DNA from: Streptomyces sp. SUK 48
Lineage (GTDB): Bacteria > Actinomycetota > Actinomycetes > Streptomycetales > Streptomycetaceae
Length of the DNA: 64,000 nucleotides
Reading direction: 5' to 3'
Assembly (NCBI RefSeq): GCF_009650765.1
Contig: NZ_CP045740.1
Span: forward strand, 6,920,001 to 6,984,000
Shown here in pieces: positions 17,708-28,841 of the stretch. Position numbers and translations under genes: made by a program. Position 1 is the first letter of the stretch. Each line of letters opens with the position of its first letter. The notes below the pieces were generated by a model. The model was given only the letters and a program-made list of their open reading frames with translations, made no database searches and had not been told where the DNA came from.

Positions 17708-18201
17708 GATTCCCCCAGGCGCCCACCCGAGAGGTCGACCTCGAAGCCGCCCTCGCAGTGCGGACAGGTCACCGCCGCGCGGGTGTGACCCTCGCTGTTG
17801 ACCCGGCGGTAGAAGTCCTGGAGGAAGGCGACATCGGTGGCGTACATCCGCTCCACGACGCCCGCGTGCACATCGGTGATGGTGCCGAGCCGGGTGATCA
17901 CCTGGCTCAGCAGCACCACACTGAGGTACGCGGGGTTCTCCTTGACCCGCAGATCGATCTGCGGGCGCAGCTCGTCGCGGGCCGTGGCGAGCCGCATGGA
18001 GCCGCTGCGGTGCAGCGTGCCCGACTCGTCCACGTACCCGCGCGGCAGCTCGAACTCGAACTCGGTGCGCAGCCCGTGGTCACGCGTGGCCGCGGGCCCG
18101 GACGGTGGCGCCGGGGCCTGCGGCTGCTCGGGGGCCGGGGCGGGCGCCGTCGCGTCGAGGATCTCCTCCAGGCTGCCCGCCGTCACCGTACGGCGCCTCA
18201 T
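17704..18201 (-). CDS. CIS tail-assembly protein with C-terminal zinc-binding CxxC (gp28/assembly-chaperone-like)
   Basis: 165 residues. A Pro/Ala-rich N-terminus is followed by a domain that begins LRTEFEFELPRGYVDESG and contains RDELRPQIDLRVKENPAYLSVVLLSQVITRLG. It ends in HTRAAVTCPHCEGGFEVDL, a half zinc ribbon. Proteins of this pattern follow the tube gene in eCIS and Mu-like phages and are thought to assist tail assembly. It overlaps the tube gene by 4 bp (ATGA) and the DUF6760 gene by 4 bp (GTGA). Confidence 0.7.
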   Translation of the reverse strand: MRRRTVTAGSLEEILDATAPAPAPEQPQAPAPPSGPAATRDHGLRTEFEFELPRGYVDESGTLHRSGSMRLATARDELRPQIDLRVKENPAYLSVVLLSQVITRLGTITDVHAGVVERMYATDVAFLQDFYRRVNSEGHTRAAVTCPHCEGGFEVDLSGGRLGES

Positions 18202-18638
18202 TCGACGACGATCTCCTCGAACACGATGGTGACCGTCTCGGTCGCCGCCGCGGACTCACCCGCCTTGAGCGAGGGACCCTCCCAGCGGGAGGCCCAGCCC
18301 TGCATCAGCTGGATCCGGCGCACCGTCTCGCCCTTGGAGTCCTTGATCTCGATGGTCAGGTTCTGCCGGGCGGTGTCGACGGCACCGTTGTTCAGGGTCT
18401 CCTTGATCCACTTCGTGAACTCGCTGGACTTGTCGAGTCCCCGGGTGATCGTGATCTCACCCGCCTGCCGGGCACCCGGCTGCTTGCGGATGATCTGCTT
18501 GCCCTCCGAGGTGACCTGTCGTACCTCGACGACCTCTTCCTCGACGGTCAGGCCGCTGATCTCCTGGATGGACTCCACCATGTAGCCGCCGAGCTGCACG
18601 CCGAACACATGGGTGGAAAGAGCATCGCCCTCTGCCAT
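18198..18638 (-). CDS. cis1: CIS inner tube protein (T4 gp19-like, Afp1-Pvc1 type)
   Basis: 146 residues. The sequence FGVQLGGYMVESIQEISGLTVEEEVVEVRQVT, EITITRGLDKSSEFTKWIKETL and LMQGWASRWEGPSLKAGESAAATETVTIVFEEI is the standard gp19-like tube protein pattern; hexamers of it stack into the inner tube that is expelled on contraction. ATG at 18638 with a GGAAAGG ribosome site. It lies 45 bp downstream of the sheath gene, the usual order for structural genes made in high copy. Confidence 0.92.
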   Translation of the reverse strand: MAEGDALSTHVFGVQLGGYMVESIQEISGLTVEEEVVEVRQVTSEGKQIIRKQPGARQAGEITITRGLDKSSEFTKWIKETLNNGAVDTARQNLTIEIKDSKGETVRRIQLMQGWASRWEGPSLKAGESAAATETVTIVFEEIVVE

Positions 18639-18683
18639 GACTGTTTCGTCACCTTTCCTTGACCGACCCGCGGGTCAGTGGTC

Positions 18684-20243
<1,560 letters not shown>

Positions 20244-20357
20244 ACTCGCTCCTTCGTGTGCCAAGGGTGTCACCTGCGTCGACGTCGAGTCTCCGAGGCC
20301 GGTGCGGCATGGCGACAGGGGCGCGCGGACCTGGGCGAGGGCAAGCCCGCTGCCTTT

Positions 20358-20375
20358 CCGGGCGCCCGCGCCCGG
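20358..20375 (-). terminator. Possible terminator after the AAA+ ATPase gene
   Basis: In the 208-bp gap between the ATPase stop (20452) and the sheath start (20243), CCGGGCGC and GCGCCCGG form perfect 8-bp arms around two bases. It could partly end the regulatory transcript and leave the sheath operon under its own promoter. Evidence is the palindrome and its position only. Confidence 0.35.
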
Positions 20376-20451
20376 CGCCGCCTTCCCTTTCGGGCAACCC
20401 ACCCCTTCGGTAAGCCCTAGGAACGGTAAAAAGTGCTGGACAGCGGCCGGT

Positions 20452-22518
20452 TCAGGAGTCCGCCAGCATGTCCCGCGTCCACGTCCCGAACTCGCTCTCC
20501 AGGACCAGCCGGCCGAGCTTGCGGTACTCCTGGGCGACCGCCGTCATCAACTGCCGCATGCTCAGCGGAAGTCCGGCCTCGGCCGCCAGATACGCGGCCG
20601 TCACCGCGCACGCCCGGATGGAGCCGCCGGCCAGTTCGAAGCGGTCCGCGCAGAAGCCGAGATCGAGATCGGCGGCGCGCGGCAGCCGCCCGCCCAGGCA
20701 CCGCTCCCACAGCGCGAGCCGCTGACCGGCGTCCGGCACCGGGAAGTCGGCGATCACATCGAGCCGCCGGGTGAACGCCTCGTCCAGGTTGGCCCGCAGA
20801 TTGGTGGTCAGTACGGCGATGCCGTCGAAGGACTCCATGCGCTGCAGCAGATACGCCGACTCGATGTTGGCGTTCCGGTCGTGCGCGTCCTTGACCTGCG
20901 AGCGCTTGCCGAAGATCGCGTCGGCCTCGTCGAACAGCAGCACCGCGTTGACCGCGGACGCCTCGGTGAAGATCCGCTCCAGGTTCTTCTCGGTCTCGCC
21001 GATGTACTTGTCGACCACCGTGGACAGGTCCACCACGTACAGGTCCATGCCCAGGTCGGCCGCGACCACCTCGGCGGACATCGTCTTGCCGGTGCCGGAC
21101 TCCCCGGCGAACAGCGCGATCACGCCCCGCCCCCGGCCGCCGCCCGGCCGCATCCGCCACTGCCCGAGCACCTGCTCGCGATGCCGGGCGCGCACCGCCA
21201 GCTCCCGCAGCCTGCGGTGGGTCGGCGCGGGCAGCACCAGGTCGTCCCAGCCGACGGCGGGTTCCACCCGGCGGGCCAGCCGCGCGAGCCCCGCGCCGTT
21301 CTGCGCCCGTACGGCGGCCCGCAGATCGTCGGCCCGCACCGGGCGGCCGTCCAGCGCGGCCGTGCGCACCGCGGCACCCGCGGCCCGGCGCAGCTGCCCG
21401 CCGTCCAGCCGGTGCGCGGCGACCGCCGAGGCGAGCGTCTCCGCCTCGGCCGGGTCGACGCCGTCGGAGCCGGCCCGTTCGAGCGCGTGCCGCCAGCGGG
21501 TGGCCTGGCGGTCGGGGGAGGGCGGGGACACCGGGAGGACCACCGGGGTGTCGGCGGCCCAGGCCGGGTCCCAGCCGTCCTTGCCGTACAGGAACAGCGG
21601 GAGTCCGCGCAGCGCGGCGCACAGGTCCCTGGTGACCTGGTCGCGTCGGACGGGCTCCGGGGGCAGCGCCTCCAGCGGGCCGAGGACGACGCCCGCGCCG
21701 GACAGCCGGGCCTCCAGGGCCGCCACCCGGGCGAGCTCGGGCACCTCGTCGCAGCGCCGGGCGAGCGCCGCCGCGTCGAGCACCAGCGGGCGCAGCCCGG
21801 CCGCGCGCAGGGCCGCCACGGCGAGGCCGGGGGCGTCGCCGCCGCGGTCCAGCAACTGCACCAGGCCGGGACCCGAGCGCGCCGTGGCGGACGCCCGGGC
21901 CACGTCGGCGGCCTCGGCCGTCGGGTCGGCGTCGGCCTCGCCGAGCAGCCCGGCCAGCCGCGCGTCCGGCTCGGTGCCGCCCAGCAGCCGCGCGCTCACC
22001 CGGTCCGGGACCGCCAGCACGCGCGACAGCGGCGGCCGTTCGGACTCGGTGAGCTCGATCAGACCGCCCGCGATCAGCGGTGCCCCGGGGGAGAGCCGGA
22101 ACCGGGCCGCGGACGCCGCGGGCAGTCCGCACAGCTCCAGGGCGAGGGCGACGGTCGGCCGGCGGCGGGTCAGATCGTCGTTGAGATAGCCGTAGAGCCG
22201 CTCGAACCGTGGATCAAGATCCGGCGCCAGGGCGACCAGCAGCAGATCCGTGTCCAGCGCGGAGAGCCCGAACCGCTCGGCCAGCAGGCCGAGTCCGGAC
22301 GCCGGGGGCACCGGCGGCGGCTCCTGGCCGGGCAGCCCGAGGCCACCCGGCTCCGCCAGGATGCGCTCCACCGCCTGCGGGGTCAGATACTGGCCCCGGT
22401 ACGGGTCGTCGGGATCCGGGTCGACGGCGCGCCGCGCGGCCACCGCGTGGCGCACCCGCTCCTCGATCAGCCGCAGCCGCGCCCACAGGACGTCCACCTC
22501 GGCCTCGGTCGCGTACAT
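20452..22518 (-). CDS. cis15: CIS AAA+ ATPase (Afp15-Pvc15 type)
   Basis: 688 residues. The C-terminal AAA+ module has Walker A GESGTGKT (about residue 472), Walker B LLFDEADAIFG (about 529), NANIESAYLLQRME and the sensor segment VLTTNLRANLDEAFTRRLD. An N-terminal alpha-helical region and a degenerate second ATPase-like domain precede it. This is the eCIS ATPase, thought to help load cargo or remodel assembly intermediates. Its ATG at 22518 overlaps the DUF4255 stop by one base, so the two genes are coupled. It is separated from the structural operon by 208 bp. Confidence 0.92.
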   Translation of the reverse strand: MYATEAEVDVLWARLRLIEERVRHAVAARRAVDPDPDDPYRGQYLTPQAVERILAEPGGLGLPGQEPPPVPPASGLGLLAERFGLSALDTDLLLVALAPDLDPRFERLYGYLNDDLTRRRPTVALALELCGLPAASAARFRLSPGAPLIAGGLIELTESERPPLSRVLAVPDRVSARLLGGTEPDARLAGLLGEADADPTAEAADVARASATARSGPGLVQLLDRGGDAPGLAVAALRAAGLRPLVLDAAALARRCDEVPELARVAALEARLSGAGVVLGPLEALPPEPVRRDQVTRDLCAALRGLPLFLYGKDGWDPAWAADTPVVLPVSPPSPDRQATRWRHALERAGSDGVDPAEAETLASAVAAHRLDGGQLRRAAGAAVRTAALDGRPVRADDLRAAVRAQNGAGLARLARRVEPAVGWDDLVLPAPTHRRLRELAVRARHREQVLGQWRMRPGGGRGRGVIALFAGESGTGKTMSAEVVAADLGMDLYVVDLSTVVDKYIGETEKNLERIFTEASAVNAVLLFDEADAIFGKRSQVKDAHDRNANIESAYLLQRMESFDGIAVLTTNLRANLDEAFTRRLDVIADFPVPDAGQRLALWERCLGGRLPRAADLDLGFCADRFELAGGSIRACAVTAAYLAAEAGLPLSMRQLMTAVAQEYRKLGRLVLESEFGTWTRDMLADS

Positions 22519-23222
22519 CAGGGCTGCCGCCTCCCTCGGCGCCGCCGGGCCGGAACCGCGGGCCGCTCGCGGGGGCCGGCGAAGCCCTCCGCACCGGGGT
22601 CGCCCACCTCCTCGTACCGCAGCCGTCGTCCCGGCGCGGGTTCATCGTCGGGACCGAGCCCGCCCGTGCGGACCAGCAGGCCCTCGGTCACCGGCGGCGC
22701 GGCCGGGCGGGCCGCGGCGGCGAGCGGTGCGCGCACCCGGACCCCGAGCGACGGCTTCAGCTCGCCGTCCAGCGCCGACCACACATCGGACGCGGACGGC
22801 CCGTCGGCCCCGCCGCCGGCGGTGTCCAGGGAGACCGTCAGGCCGAGCTCGGCGAGCGAGCCGGTGAGCAGCTCCGCCGGCAGCGCGTCCGTGCTCACCA
22901 GCGTGCCCAGCACCTGCGAGAGCAGCCGGTGTTCGTCCTGCGGACGGCTCGCCCACGCCGTGACCAGATACGTCAGGTCGAACCAGCGGGGCGGGGTGCG
23001 CCGCGCCACCACATATCCCTCGGCGTCGTGCACCTCACCGGCGCCGGCGCCGCGCCGGGTGGCGTCCTCCTGGATGTGGTAGAGGAAGACGCATACCGTG
23101 GGCGCGTTGCGGCGGGCCGCCCAGTCGCGGGTCGGGGCGTCGAAGACCACCTCGACCCCGGACGCCTCCAGACCGGACCCGGCGAGCAGCCCGCGCAGCG
23201 CCTCGTCGACCTCGTGGATCAT
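22518..23222 (-). CDS. cis16: DUF4255 CIS cap/terminator protein (Afp16-Pvc16 type)
   Basis: 234 residues. The first 180 residues show the DUF4255 pattern: MIHEVDEALRGLLAGSG, VVFDAPTRDWAARRNAPTVCVFLYHIQED, RWFDLTYLVTAWASRPQDEHRLLSQVLGTL. Pvc16-type proteins cap the tube end opposite the baseplate and stop elongation. A basic, Pro/Arg-rich tail follows. ATG at 23222 overlaps the upstream gene stop (ATGA); long upstream extension frames are shadows of that gene. Confidence 0.9.
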   Translation of the reverse strand: MIHEVDEALRGLLAGSGLEASGVEVVFDAPTRDWAARRNAPTVCVFLYHIQEDATRRGAGAGEVHDAEGYVVARRTPPRWFDLTYLVTAWASRPQDEHRLLSQVLGTLVSTDALPAELLTGSLAELGLTVSLDTAGGGADGPSASDVWSALDGELKPSLGVRVRAPLAAAARPAAPPVTEGLLVRTGGLGPDDEPAPGRRLRYEEVGDPGAEGFAGPRERPAVPARRRRGRRQP

Positions 23223-26200
23223 CGGCGGGTCACCTCGTCCGGCGGCTGCACACTGCCCAGCACCACCAGGAAGTCCGTCTTCACCGGGGAGAAGCCGGGC
23301 CCGCGCGCGGTGATGGTGCGCGGTCCCGTCTGGTCCTTGGTGAGGATCAGCAACTGGCCGATGAAGGTGCCGTCCGGCTTGGGCACGGTCGGCGCGGCGG
23401 CCGCCGTGATCCCCGGCTTCCAGGCGAAGCGCACCGGCACGCCCGGCGGGAAGTCCTTGCCGCGCACCGAGGTGACGAAGCCGGGCTTGCCGATCGGCGG
23501 CACCGCGATGATCTTCGGCTGGAGAATCCGCAGCCTCGTACTGGCCTTGTTGTCCCGGGGATCGGCGTCCGTGCCGGTGGTGGTCAGCACGCCGGTGGCC
23601 CGGCCGGTCAGCGCGTGGTCGGGGGCGAGCACGGCGCGTACGACCGTGCTGGAGCCCGGCGCCAGATCCGGCAGGGCGCACAGCCAGGAGCTGTCGCAGC
23701 CCGGCGGCGGACCGCCGTTCGGGATGTCGGCGGGCAGCGAGATCCGCAGCCGCAGCCCGGTGGCCAGCGCGTTGCGGCCGTTGCGCACGGTGTACGTCAC
23801 CACGACCCGGCCGCCGACATAGCCCGGGTTGGGCTGGGCGGTCACGGTGACCCCCGGCCCCGCCTTGGGCGCGGGCGGCGCGGGCGGCGGCGGCTTCGGG
23901 GTGGGCGTGGGCGTGGGGGTCGGGGTGGGCGTCGGGGGCGGGGTCGGCGGCGCGGGCGGCCGCACCGGCACCACGGTCCGGGCGGAGTTGTCCCCCGGCT
24001 GCGGATCGACCACGCTGCCGGTGACCGACCAGTCGATCGGCTGGTCACCGGTCACGTTCCCGGTGACGGTCACGGTGACCGGGACCGTCGTGCCGGGTGG
24101 CACCACCCCGAGGTCGCACTGGAGCGTCGCCGCGTCACAGGTGCCGCCCGGATAGGTGACCTTGGTGACGGTCACCCCGGCCGGCGGGGCCATGGTCAGC
24201 CGGGTGCCGGGCGAGGCGGCCGGGCCGTTGTTGACGACGTCCACCCGCAGATGCGTGGACTTGCCGACGGTCACCGGCGGTGCCGTACCTGGGGCGTGCA
24301 CCGCCAGGTCCACCGACTGCTCGACGCTGGGTTCCTTCTGCCGTCCCGGCAACTCGGTGGTGAGCGGGGTGACCTGGCCGGTCGAGACGGTCAGCACATA
24401 GAGATTCTCGGGGCAGTTGACCGGTGCGTCGTCGCGCGCGCTGAACACGATCTGCGAGCCGTCCGCCGTCCAGGCCGCGTCGCGCGGCTGGTGCGGGCCG
24501 GTGACCGTGGTGTCGGGCAGCTGCTGACGGCAGGCGTCCGCGCTGCCCCGCGCGGCGGCGGGCAGCAGCACCTGGCAGCTGTCGCCGGACACGGAGGTCA
24601 GCACCAGGCCATTGCGCTCGTCGACGAGGCCGCCGCCGTTCTTGCGGTTGAAGGCGATCGAGCGGCCGTCGGGGGAGAAGGCGGGGCTGTCGTCGATGAC
24701 CGAGCAGTCGCCGGGGCAGTTCGCCGCGCTGAGGTCCTTCTGCCGGTTCAGGTCGTCGACCGGCACGGTCCAGATGTGCTTGTTGCCGCCCTTGCCGTCG
24801 ATCACCGCGTTGCGGGTGAAGGCGAGCTGGGTGCCGTCCGGGGACCAGGTGGGCTGGGCGTCGCTGCCGTTCTGCTGCCCGGCCGGCGGGACCACCTCGT
24901 GCACGATCGCGCCCGTGCCGGCGTCGGCGATCAGAATCCGGCCGGGACCGGACGCGGAGCCGACCCCGCCCGGCGACGTCCGGGTGAAGGCCAGGTACTT
25001 GCCGTCCGGGGAGAACGTCGGGTCGGTGTCCCAGTCCTGCGGCCCCCGGCCCGCCAGCGGCATCGCCTTCTGGTCGAGACCGTCGGCGTCCGTCGTCCAG
25101 ATCCGCTCGATCCGTCCCTGGCCGCTCGGCGCGTCCTCGAAGCGGGTGACCACGATCCTGCGGCCGTCCGGCGTGTAGTTCTGCCGCTCGGTCCACGGGT
25201 CGTACCCGGCGGCGGGCTGGAACAACGGGTCCTTCGCCGGATCGGTGTTGGTGTCGGCCGCGGGGTCCTCCTGGAGCACGGGCACCCCGAGATCACGCGG
25301 ATCGGAGCCGTCCATCCGCACGTCCTGCAAGGTCGCCACCCGCTGGCCGGGCGTCGCGTCCTGGCCCTTCACCGCCGGCGCGGGCTCCGAGAGCCGGTCC
25401 ACCACCGGGTAGCCGCCGTCCTGCGGTCCGACCCAGGTCACCGAGGAGACATCGCGGTTCTCGCTGAGCACCAGATCCGGGTCCGGGTGCTGGGCGGGGT
25501 CCTGCGGGGCCCGCCACACATGGTTCCAGTCGCCCTCGCAGGAACAGGTGTGGTTGGTGCTGAGGAACAGCACGCCGTTCCCGTCGGGCAGCCAGGCTGC
25601 CCCATGGGTCGCCCACTGCGCCGCCGTGCCCGCCAGCAGCGGCTGGTCGCCGTCCGGGCGGCCGAGCTCCCGCAGCCGGGGACCGGTCTTGGAGTCGGCG
25701 GTGTACGTGTACGCGAGCAGGTTGCGGTGCGCGTCGTCGTTCACCGGGTTGAACACCGGCTCGGTCGCCGTGCCGCCGAGCGTCCCGGTGAGCGCCGTCG
25801 CGGTGCCCCCGGCCAGCGGGCGCGCGTAGATCCGCGCCCCGGCCGCGTCCGGGGCCGCGCTGTAGGCCAGCCGCTGCCCGTCCGCCGACACCGTCGGGCT
25901 CTGCTCGTCGTACGGCGTGTCGGTCAGCCGGGTCAGACCGGTGCCGTCGGTGCGCACCAGCCACAGATCGCGCTGCTTCCTGCCGTCCGGGCCGCCCGGC
26001 TCCGCCGAGTCGAACACCACCGAGCCGCCGTCCGGGGTCAGCCGGGGATGCGCCGCGTCCCGGCCGCTGGTCAGCTTGCGCACCGAGCCGTCCGCCGCCC
26101 GCAGGTAGATCTGCGGACGCTTGTCGTCCCGGCGGCTCGCGAACACCACCGTGTCGCCGAGCGCCGTCGCCTGCACGTCGTAGTGCACCGGGCCGGCACC

Positions 26201-26428
26201 GAACAGCGGATCGCTGCTCTCGGTGCTCGCGACCCGGCCGAGGCCACGATGGCCGGTGCCCGCGAACGTCACCCGCGCGGGCGCGGTCGAGGCGGCCGTC
26301 GGCCGGATGGGGTCGGCGCCGCTCGGTCCCGAGGCCGCGGTCACCGCGAACAACGGGACCAGCAGCAGCAACGAGGCGCCGAATCTCCCCAGCCGGCGCT
26401 GCCCGCCGGGGCCAGCGGTGCCGTTCAC
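23219..26428 (-). CDS. Secreted TolB/PD40 beta-propeller protein with CARDB/DUF11-type domains
   Basis: About 1069 residues. A signal peptide (FGASLLLLVPLFAVTAASG) is followed by many PD40/TolB-type blades with repeats of the form LTPDGGSVVFDS, VSADGQRLAYSA, FSPDGKYLAFTR and WSPDGTQLAFTR. Next come two or three Ig-like DUF11/CARDB segments joined by a Pro/Thr-rich linker, and a final IPT-like domain. GTG at 26428 is preferred because GAGG lies 6 bases upstream; an ATG at 26455 in frame has no clear ribosome site. The gene overlaps the DUF4255 gene by 4 bp, so an exported protein is co-transcribed with a CIS cap gene. Its role in CIS biology is unknown. Confidence 0.78.
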   Translation of the reverse strand: MNGTAGPGGQRRLGRFGASLLLLVPLFAVTAASGPSGADPIRPTAASTAPARVTFAGTGHRGLGRVASTESSDPLFGAGPVHYDVQATALGDTVVFASRRDDKRPQIYLRAADGSVRKLTSGRDAAHPRLTPDGGSVVFDSAEPGGPDGRKQRDLWLVRTDGTGLTRLTDTPYDEQSPTVSADGQRLAYSAAPDAAGARIYARPLAGGTATALTGTLGGTATEPVFNPVNDDAHRNLLAYTYTADSKTGPRLRELGRPDGDQPLLAGTAAQWATHGAAWLPDGNGVLFLSTNHTCSCEGDWNHVWRAPQDPAQHPDPDLVLSENRDVSSVTWVGPQDGGYPVVDRLSEPAPAVKGQDATPGQRVATLQDVRMDGSDPRDLGVPVLQEDPAADTNTDPAKDPLFQPAAGYDPWTERQNYTPDGRRIVVTRFEDAPSGQGRIERIWTTDADGLDQKAMPLAGRGPQDWDTDPTFSPDGKYLAFTRTSPGGVGSASGPGRILIADAGTGAIVHEVVPPAGQQNGSDAQPTWSPDGTQLAFTRNAVIDGKGGNKHIWTVPVDDLNRQKDLSAANCPGDCSVIDDSPAFSPDGRSIAFNRKNGGGLVDERNGLVLTSVSGDSCQVLLPAAARGSADACRQQLPDTTVTGPHQPRDAAWTADGSQIVFSARDDAPVNCPENLYVLTVSTGQVTPLTTELPGRQKEPSVEQSVDLAVHAPGTAPPVTVGKSTHLRVDVVNNGPAASPGTRLTMAPPAGVTVTKVTYPGGTCDAATLQCDLGVVPPGTTVPVTVTVTGNVTGDQPIDWSVTGSVVDPQPGDNSARTVVPVRPPAPPTPPPTPTPTPTPTPTPKPPPPAPPAPKAGPGVTVTAQPNPGYVGGRVVVTYTVRNGRNALATGLRLRISLPADIPNGGPPPGCDSSWLCALPDLAPGSSTVVRAVLAPDHALTGRATGVLTTTGTDADPRDNKASTRLRILQPKIIAVPPIGKPGFVTSVRGKDFPPGVPVRFAWKPGITAAAAPTVPKPDGTFIGQLLILTKDQTGPRTITARGPGFSPVKTDFLVVLGSVQPPDEVTRR

Positions 26429-26593
26429 GGTCCACCTCGCAGTCTCGGTACACATGGGTGCGCCCCGCCACTGTGCGCCCCGGGCGCGCCCGGCGGCAGG
26501 GCGGCGGGGCCCCTCCCGGGGGAAGGCCCTCTTGCGCTTTCGGGCAGCCCCCGGGTGCCCGGAGCACCGTCGGCCCGGTCCGTCAGGTCGCCG

Positions 26594-27295
26594 TCAGATC
26601 AGTCCGTTGCGCAGCGCGTACCCCACCGCGTGCGCCCGGTTGCGCAGTTGGAGCCGCGTGGTCACCTCGTGCAGCACGTTCTTGACGGTCCGTTCGGAGT
26701 ACGACGTCTTCTCCGCGATCTCCGAGGTGTCCAGCCCCTCCGCCACCAGCCGCAGCATGTCCGCCTCGCGCGCGGTCAGCGTGGACAGCGACAGGCCGCG
26801 CGGATCGAGCGCCGAGCGCTGGAGGCTGCCGACATGACTGAGCAGCTTGCCCAGCAGATCGCCGGGCAGCACGCCCTCGCCCTTGGCCAGCGCCAGCACC
26901 AGGTGCAGCAGCCGGTCCTGGTCCGCCTCGGAGCGGCGCAGCACCGCGCCCACCCCGCTCTCGATCACCCGTTGCAGCGCCGCCGATTCGAAGGTGCCCA
27001 CCACCAGCCCGGTGCGGGTGGCGGTGTTGCGCTGGAGCCGTTGCAGCAGGGCCGTCACCTCGTCGTCCACCGTGTCGACGACCACGAGCGAGATCTGCGC
27101 CCCGTCCGCGTCGCTGTCGGACACCAACTCCAGTTCCGGTCGCTGGCGAAGCTGTTGGACGATGCCGATGTGCAGGACGAGATCCTGGGCGTAGACGGCC
27201 ACGGTCACCCGGTCCGGGCGGCCGACGGAGGCGGGCGGGGACCCGCCGGGCATCTGGACGATCATGAAGATACTTTCTTTCGCAAGGCCGGACAT
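26594..27295 (-). CDS. LuxR-family regulator with a degenerate receiver-like domain
   Basis: 233 residues. The C-terminal LuxR HTH is clear: LSTLTAREADMLRLVAEGLDTSEIAEKTSYSERTVKNVLHEVTTRLQLRNRAHAVGYALRNGLI. The N-terminal 120 residues resemble a response-regulator receiver (VTVAVYAQDLVLHIGIVQQL, SLVVVDTVDDEV), but the acidic pocket and the switch lysine are poorly conserved, so phosphorylation is doubtful. Start is ATG at 27295 or possibly an internal ATG near 27263. It is upstream of the CIS operon in the same direction and divergent from the flanking membrane protein gene; LuxR genes occupy this place in other Streptomyces CIS loci. Confidence 0.85.
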   Translation of the reverse strand: MSGLAKESIFMIVQMPGGSPPASVGRPDRVTVAVYAQDLVLHIGIVQQLRQRPELELVSDSDADGAQISLVVVDTVDDEVTALLQRLQRNTATRTGLVVGTFESAALQRVIESGVGAVLRRSEADQDRLLHLVLALAKGEGVLPGDLLGKLLSHVGSLQRSALDPRGLSLSTLTAREADMLRLVAEGLDTSEIAEKTSYSERTVKNVLHEVTTRLQLRNRAHAVGYALRNGLI

Positions 27296-27491
27296 GGTGG
27301 CGTTCTTCAGGACGCGACCCGGGCGGCGGCGGTGGCGTCCGGGGCGGTGGGATGGAGCACACGGATGCTTCGGCGCGTCAGCGTGACTCCCGTTCGACGG
27401 AGTTGACCTTGGCCGCTGCGGGCACGTCGACTGCCCGGAAGTTGCCCCCGCATCTCTCGTGGTGACCCGGGTACGGCTCTACCGTCGTAAC

Positions 27492-28841
27492 GTGACGCCA
27501 TCAGCAGCCTCTTCCGGACCCGGCGCCCCCGGCCTCGACATCCCGGCCGTGTCGGTGACCCCGGGCGGCACCGCCACCACCAGCCTGACCGTGCGCAACG
27601 ACAGCGACATCGTCGAGGCGTACACGCTGGAGGTGGTGGGCGACTGTGCGCCCTGGGCGGCCGTGGAACCCGCGCGTATCTCGCTCTACCCCGGCACTTC
27701 CGAGACGGTGACCATCACGCTGGCCCCGCCCCGCTCGCCCGAGGTCCGGGCCGGCGATGTGCCGCTGGGCGTACGGGTGTTGCCGGCCGAGCATCCCGAG
27801 TCGGTCACCGTGCCCGAGACCACGGTGCACGTCGAGGAGTTCCACGAGCTGCGGACCGAGATCCTCCCGCGGCGCCGGCGCGGCTGGCTGCGCGGCCGAT
27901 ACCGGCTGGCGGTGCGCAACGAGGGCAACACCCCGACCCGGGTCTCCTTCCGGCCCGAACAGGCCGGTGAGGAACTGCGGTTCGGGTTCGTCCCGGCCGA
28001 TCTGACGCTGGAGCCCGGCGAGTCGGCGGAGACCCGGCTGCGGGTGCGCATCGGCAAGCCGGTGTGGTTCGGCAAGCCCGCGGTGTGGCCGTTCACCGTG
28101 CACACCACCGACGGCGCGGCCGAGGCGCAGGCGGAGGCGAGCGCGCGCCCCGCGACCTATGTACGGCCCCTGCTGGAGGCCGAGTTCGTCCAGATCCCCA
28201 TCTTCCCGAAGTGGCTGCTGGCACTCCTCGCGGCCATCCTCGCCCTGCTGCTCGCCTGGTTCGCGCTGGTGCGCCCGGCGGTGCGCAGCGCGGCCCGGCA
28301 GGCCGCCGACGAGGTGGTCCAGCCGCGGCCCACCCCGGGCGACGGCAAGAACGGGCAGTCGCCGGGGACCGGCAACGGCACGGGGACCGGGACCGGCAAC
28401 GGCACGGGCAAGGAGCAGGGCGGCACCGGTCCGGGTGTGCCCGCGGGCGGCGGCCCCGGCGGCACCGGCACGGCGGGCGGCGGCGAGCAGAGCTCGACCA
28501 CCATCGACGTGGAGACGGGCGGCGGCCAGGACAAGACCGGCAGCTACACGGTGCCGCAGGGCAAGGTGTTCGGCATCACGGACATCGTGGTCGCCAACTT
28601 CCAGGGCGACGAGGGGGTCATGACCATCACCTTCGGCGACCGGAAGATCACCACGATCGCGCTGGAGACCTTCCGTAACCAGGACTACCACTGGGTCACC
28701 CCCATCGAGATCCCCGCGAACGCCACCGTCACCGCGAAGGTCAGCTGTGCGAAGCCGGGCACACCGGCCACGGGCCGTCAGGCACAGCAGTGCCATGAGG
28801 TCCTGAACGTGAGCGGTGTACTCGCGAACGTCGCACAGTGA
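27492..28841 (+). CDS. CIS-locus membrane protein ('hydrolytic protein' family of Streptomyces CIS loci)
   Basis: About 449 residues. The N-terminal half holds two Ig-like beta domains (VSVTPGGTATTSLTVRNDSDIVEAYTL and RYRLAVRNEGNTPTRVSFRP). A single TM helix (WLLALLAAILALLLAWFALV) follows at about residue 240, then a Gly/Thr/Asn-rich linker and a C-terminal beta domain ending NVSGVLANVAQ. No hydrolase motif is visible, so the common 'hydrolytic protein' name is not supported by residues here. Two start codons are possible (GTG 27459 or GTG 27492). It is divergent from the LuxR gene and is a usual neighbour of Streptomyces CIS clusters; anchoring or envelope interaction is a guess. Confidence 0.7.
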   Translation: MTPSAASSGPGAPGLDIPAVSVTPGGTATTSLTVRNDSDIVEAYTLEVVGDCAPWAAVEPARISLYPGTSETVTITLAPPRSPEVRAGDVPLGVRVLPAEHPESVTVPETTVHVEEFHELRTEILPRRRRGWLRGRYRLAVRNEGNTPTRVSFRPEQAGEELRFGFVPADLTLEPGESAETRLRVRIGKPVWFGKPAVWPFTVHTTDGAAEAQAEASARPATYVRPLLEAEFVQIPIFPKWLLALLAAILALLLAWFALVRPAVRSAARQAADEVVQPRPTPGDGKNGQSPGTGNGTGTGTGNGTGKEQGGTGPGVPAGGGPGGTGTAGGGEQSSTTIDVETGGGQDKTGSYTVPQGKVFGITDIVVANFQGDEGVMTITFGDRKITTIALETFRNQDYHWVTPIEIPANATVTAKVSCAKPGTPATGRQAQQCHEVLNVSGVLANVAQ

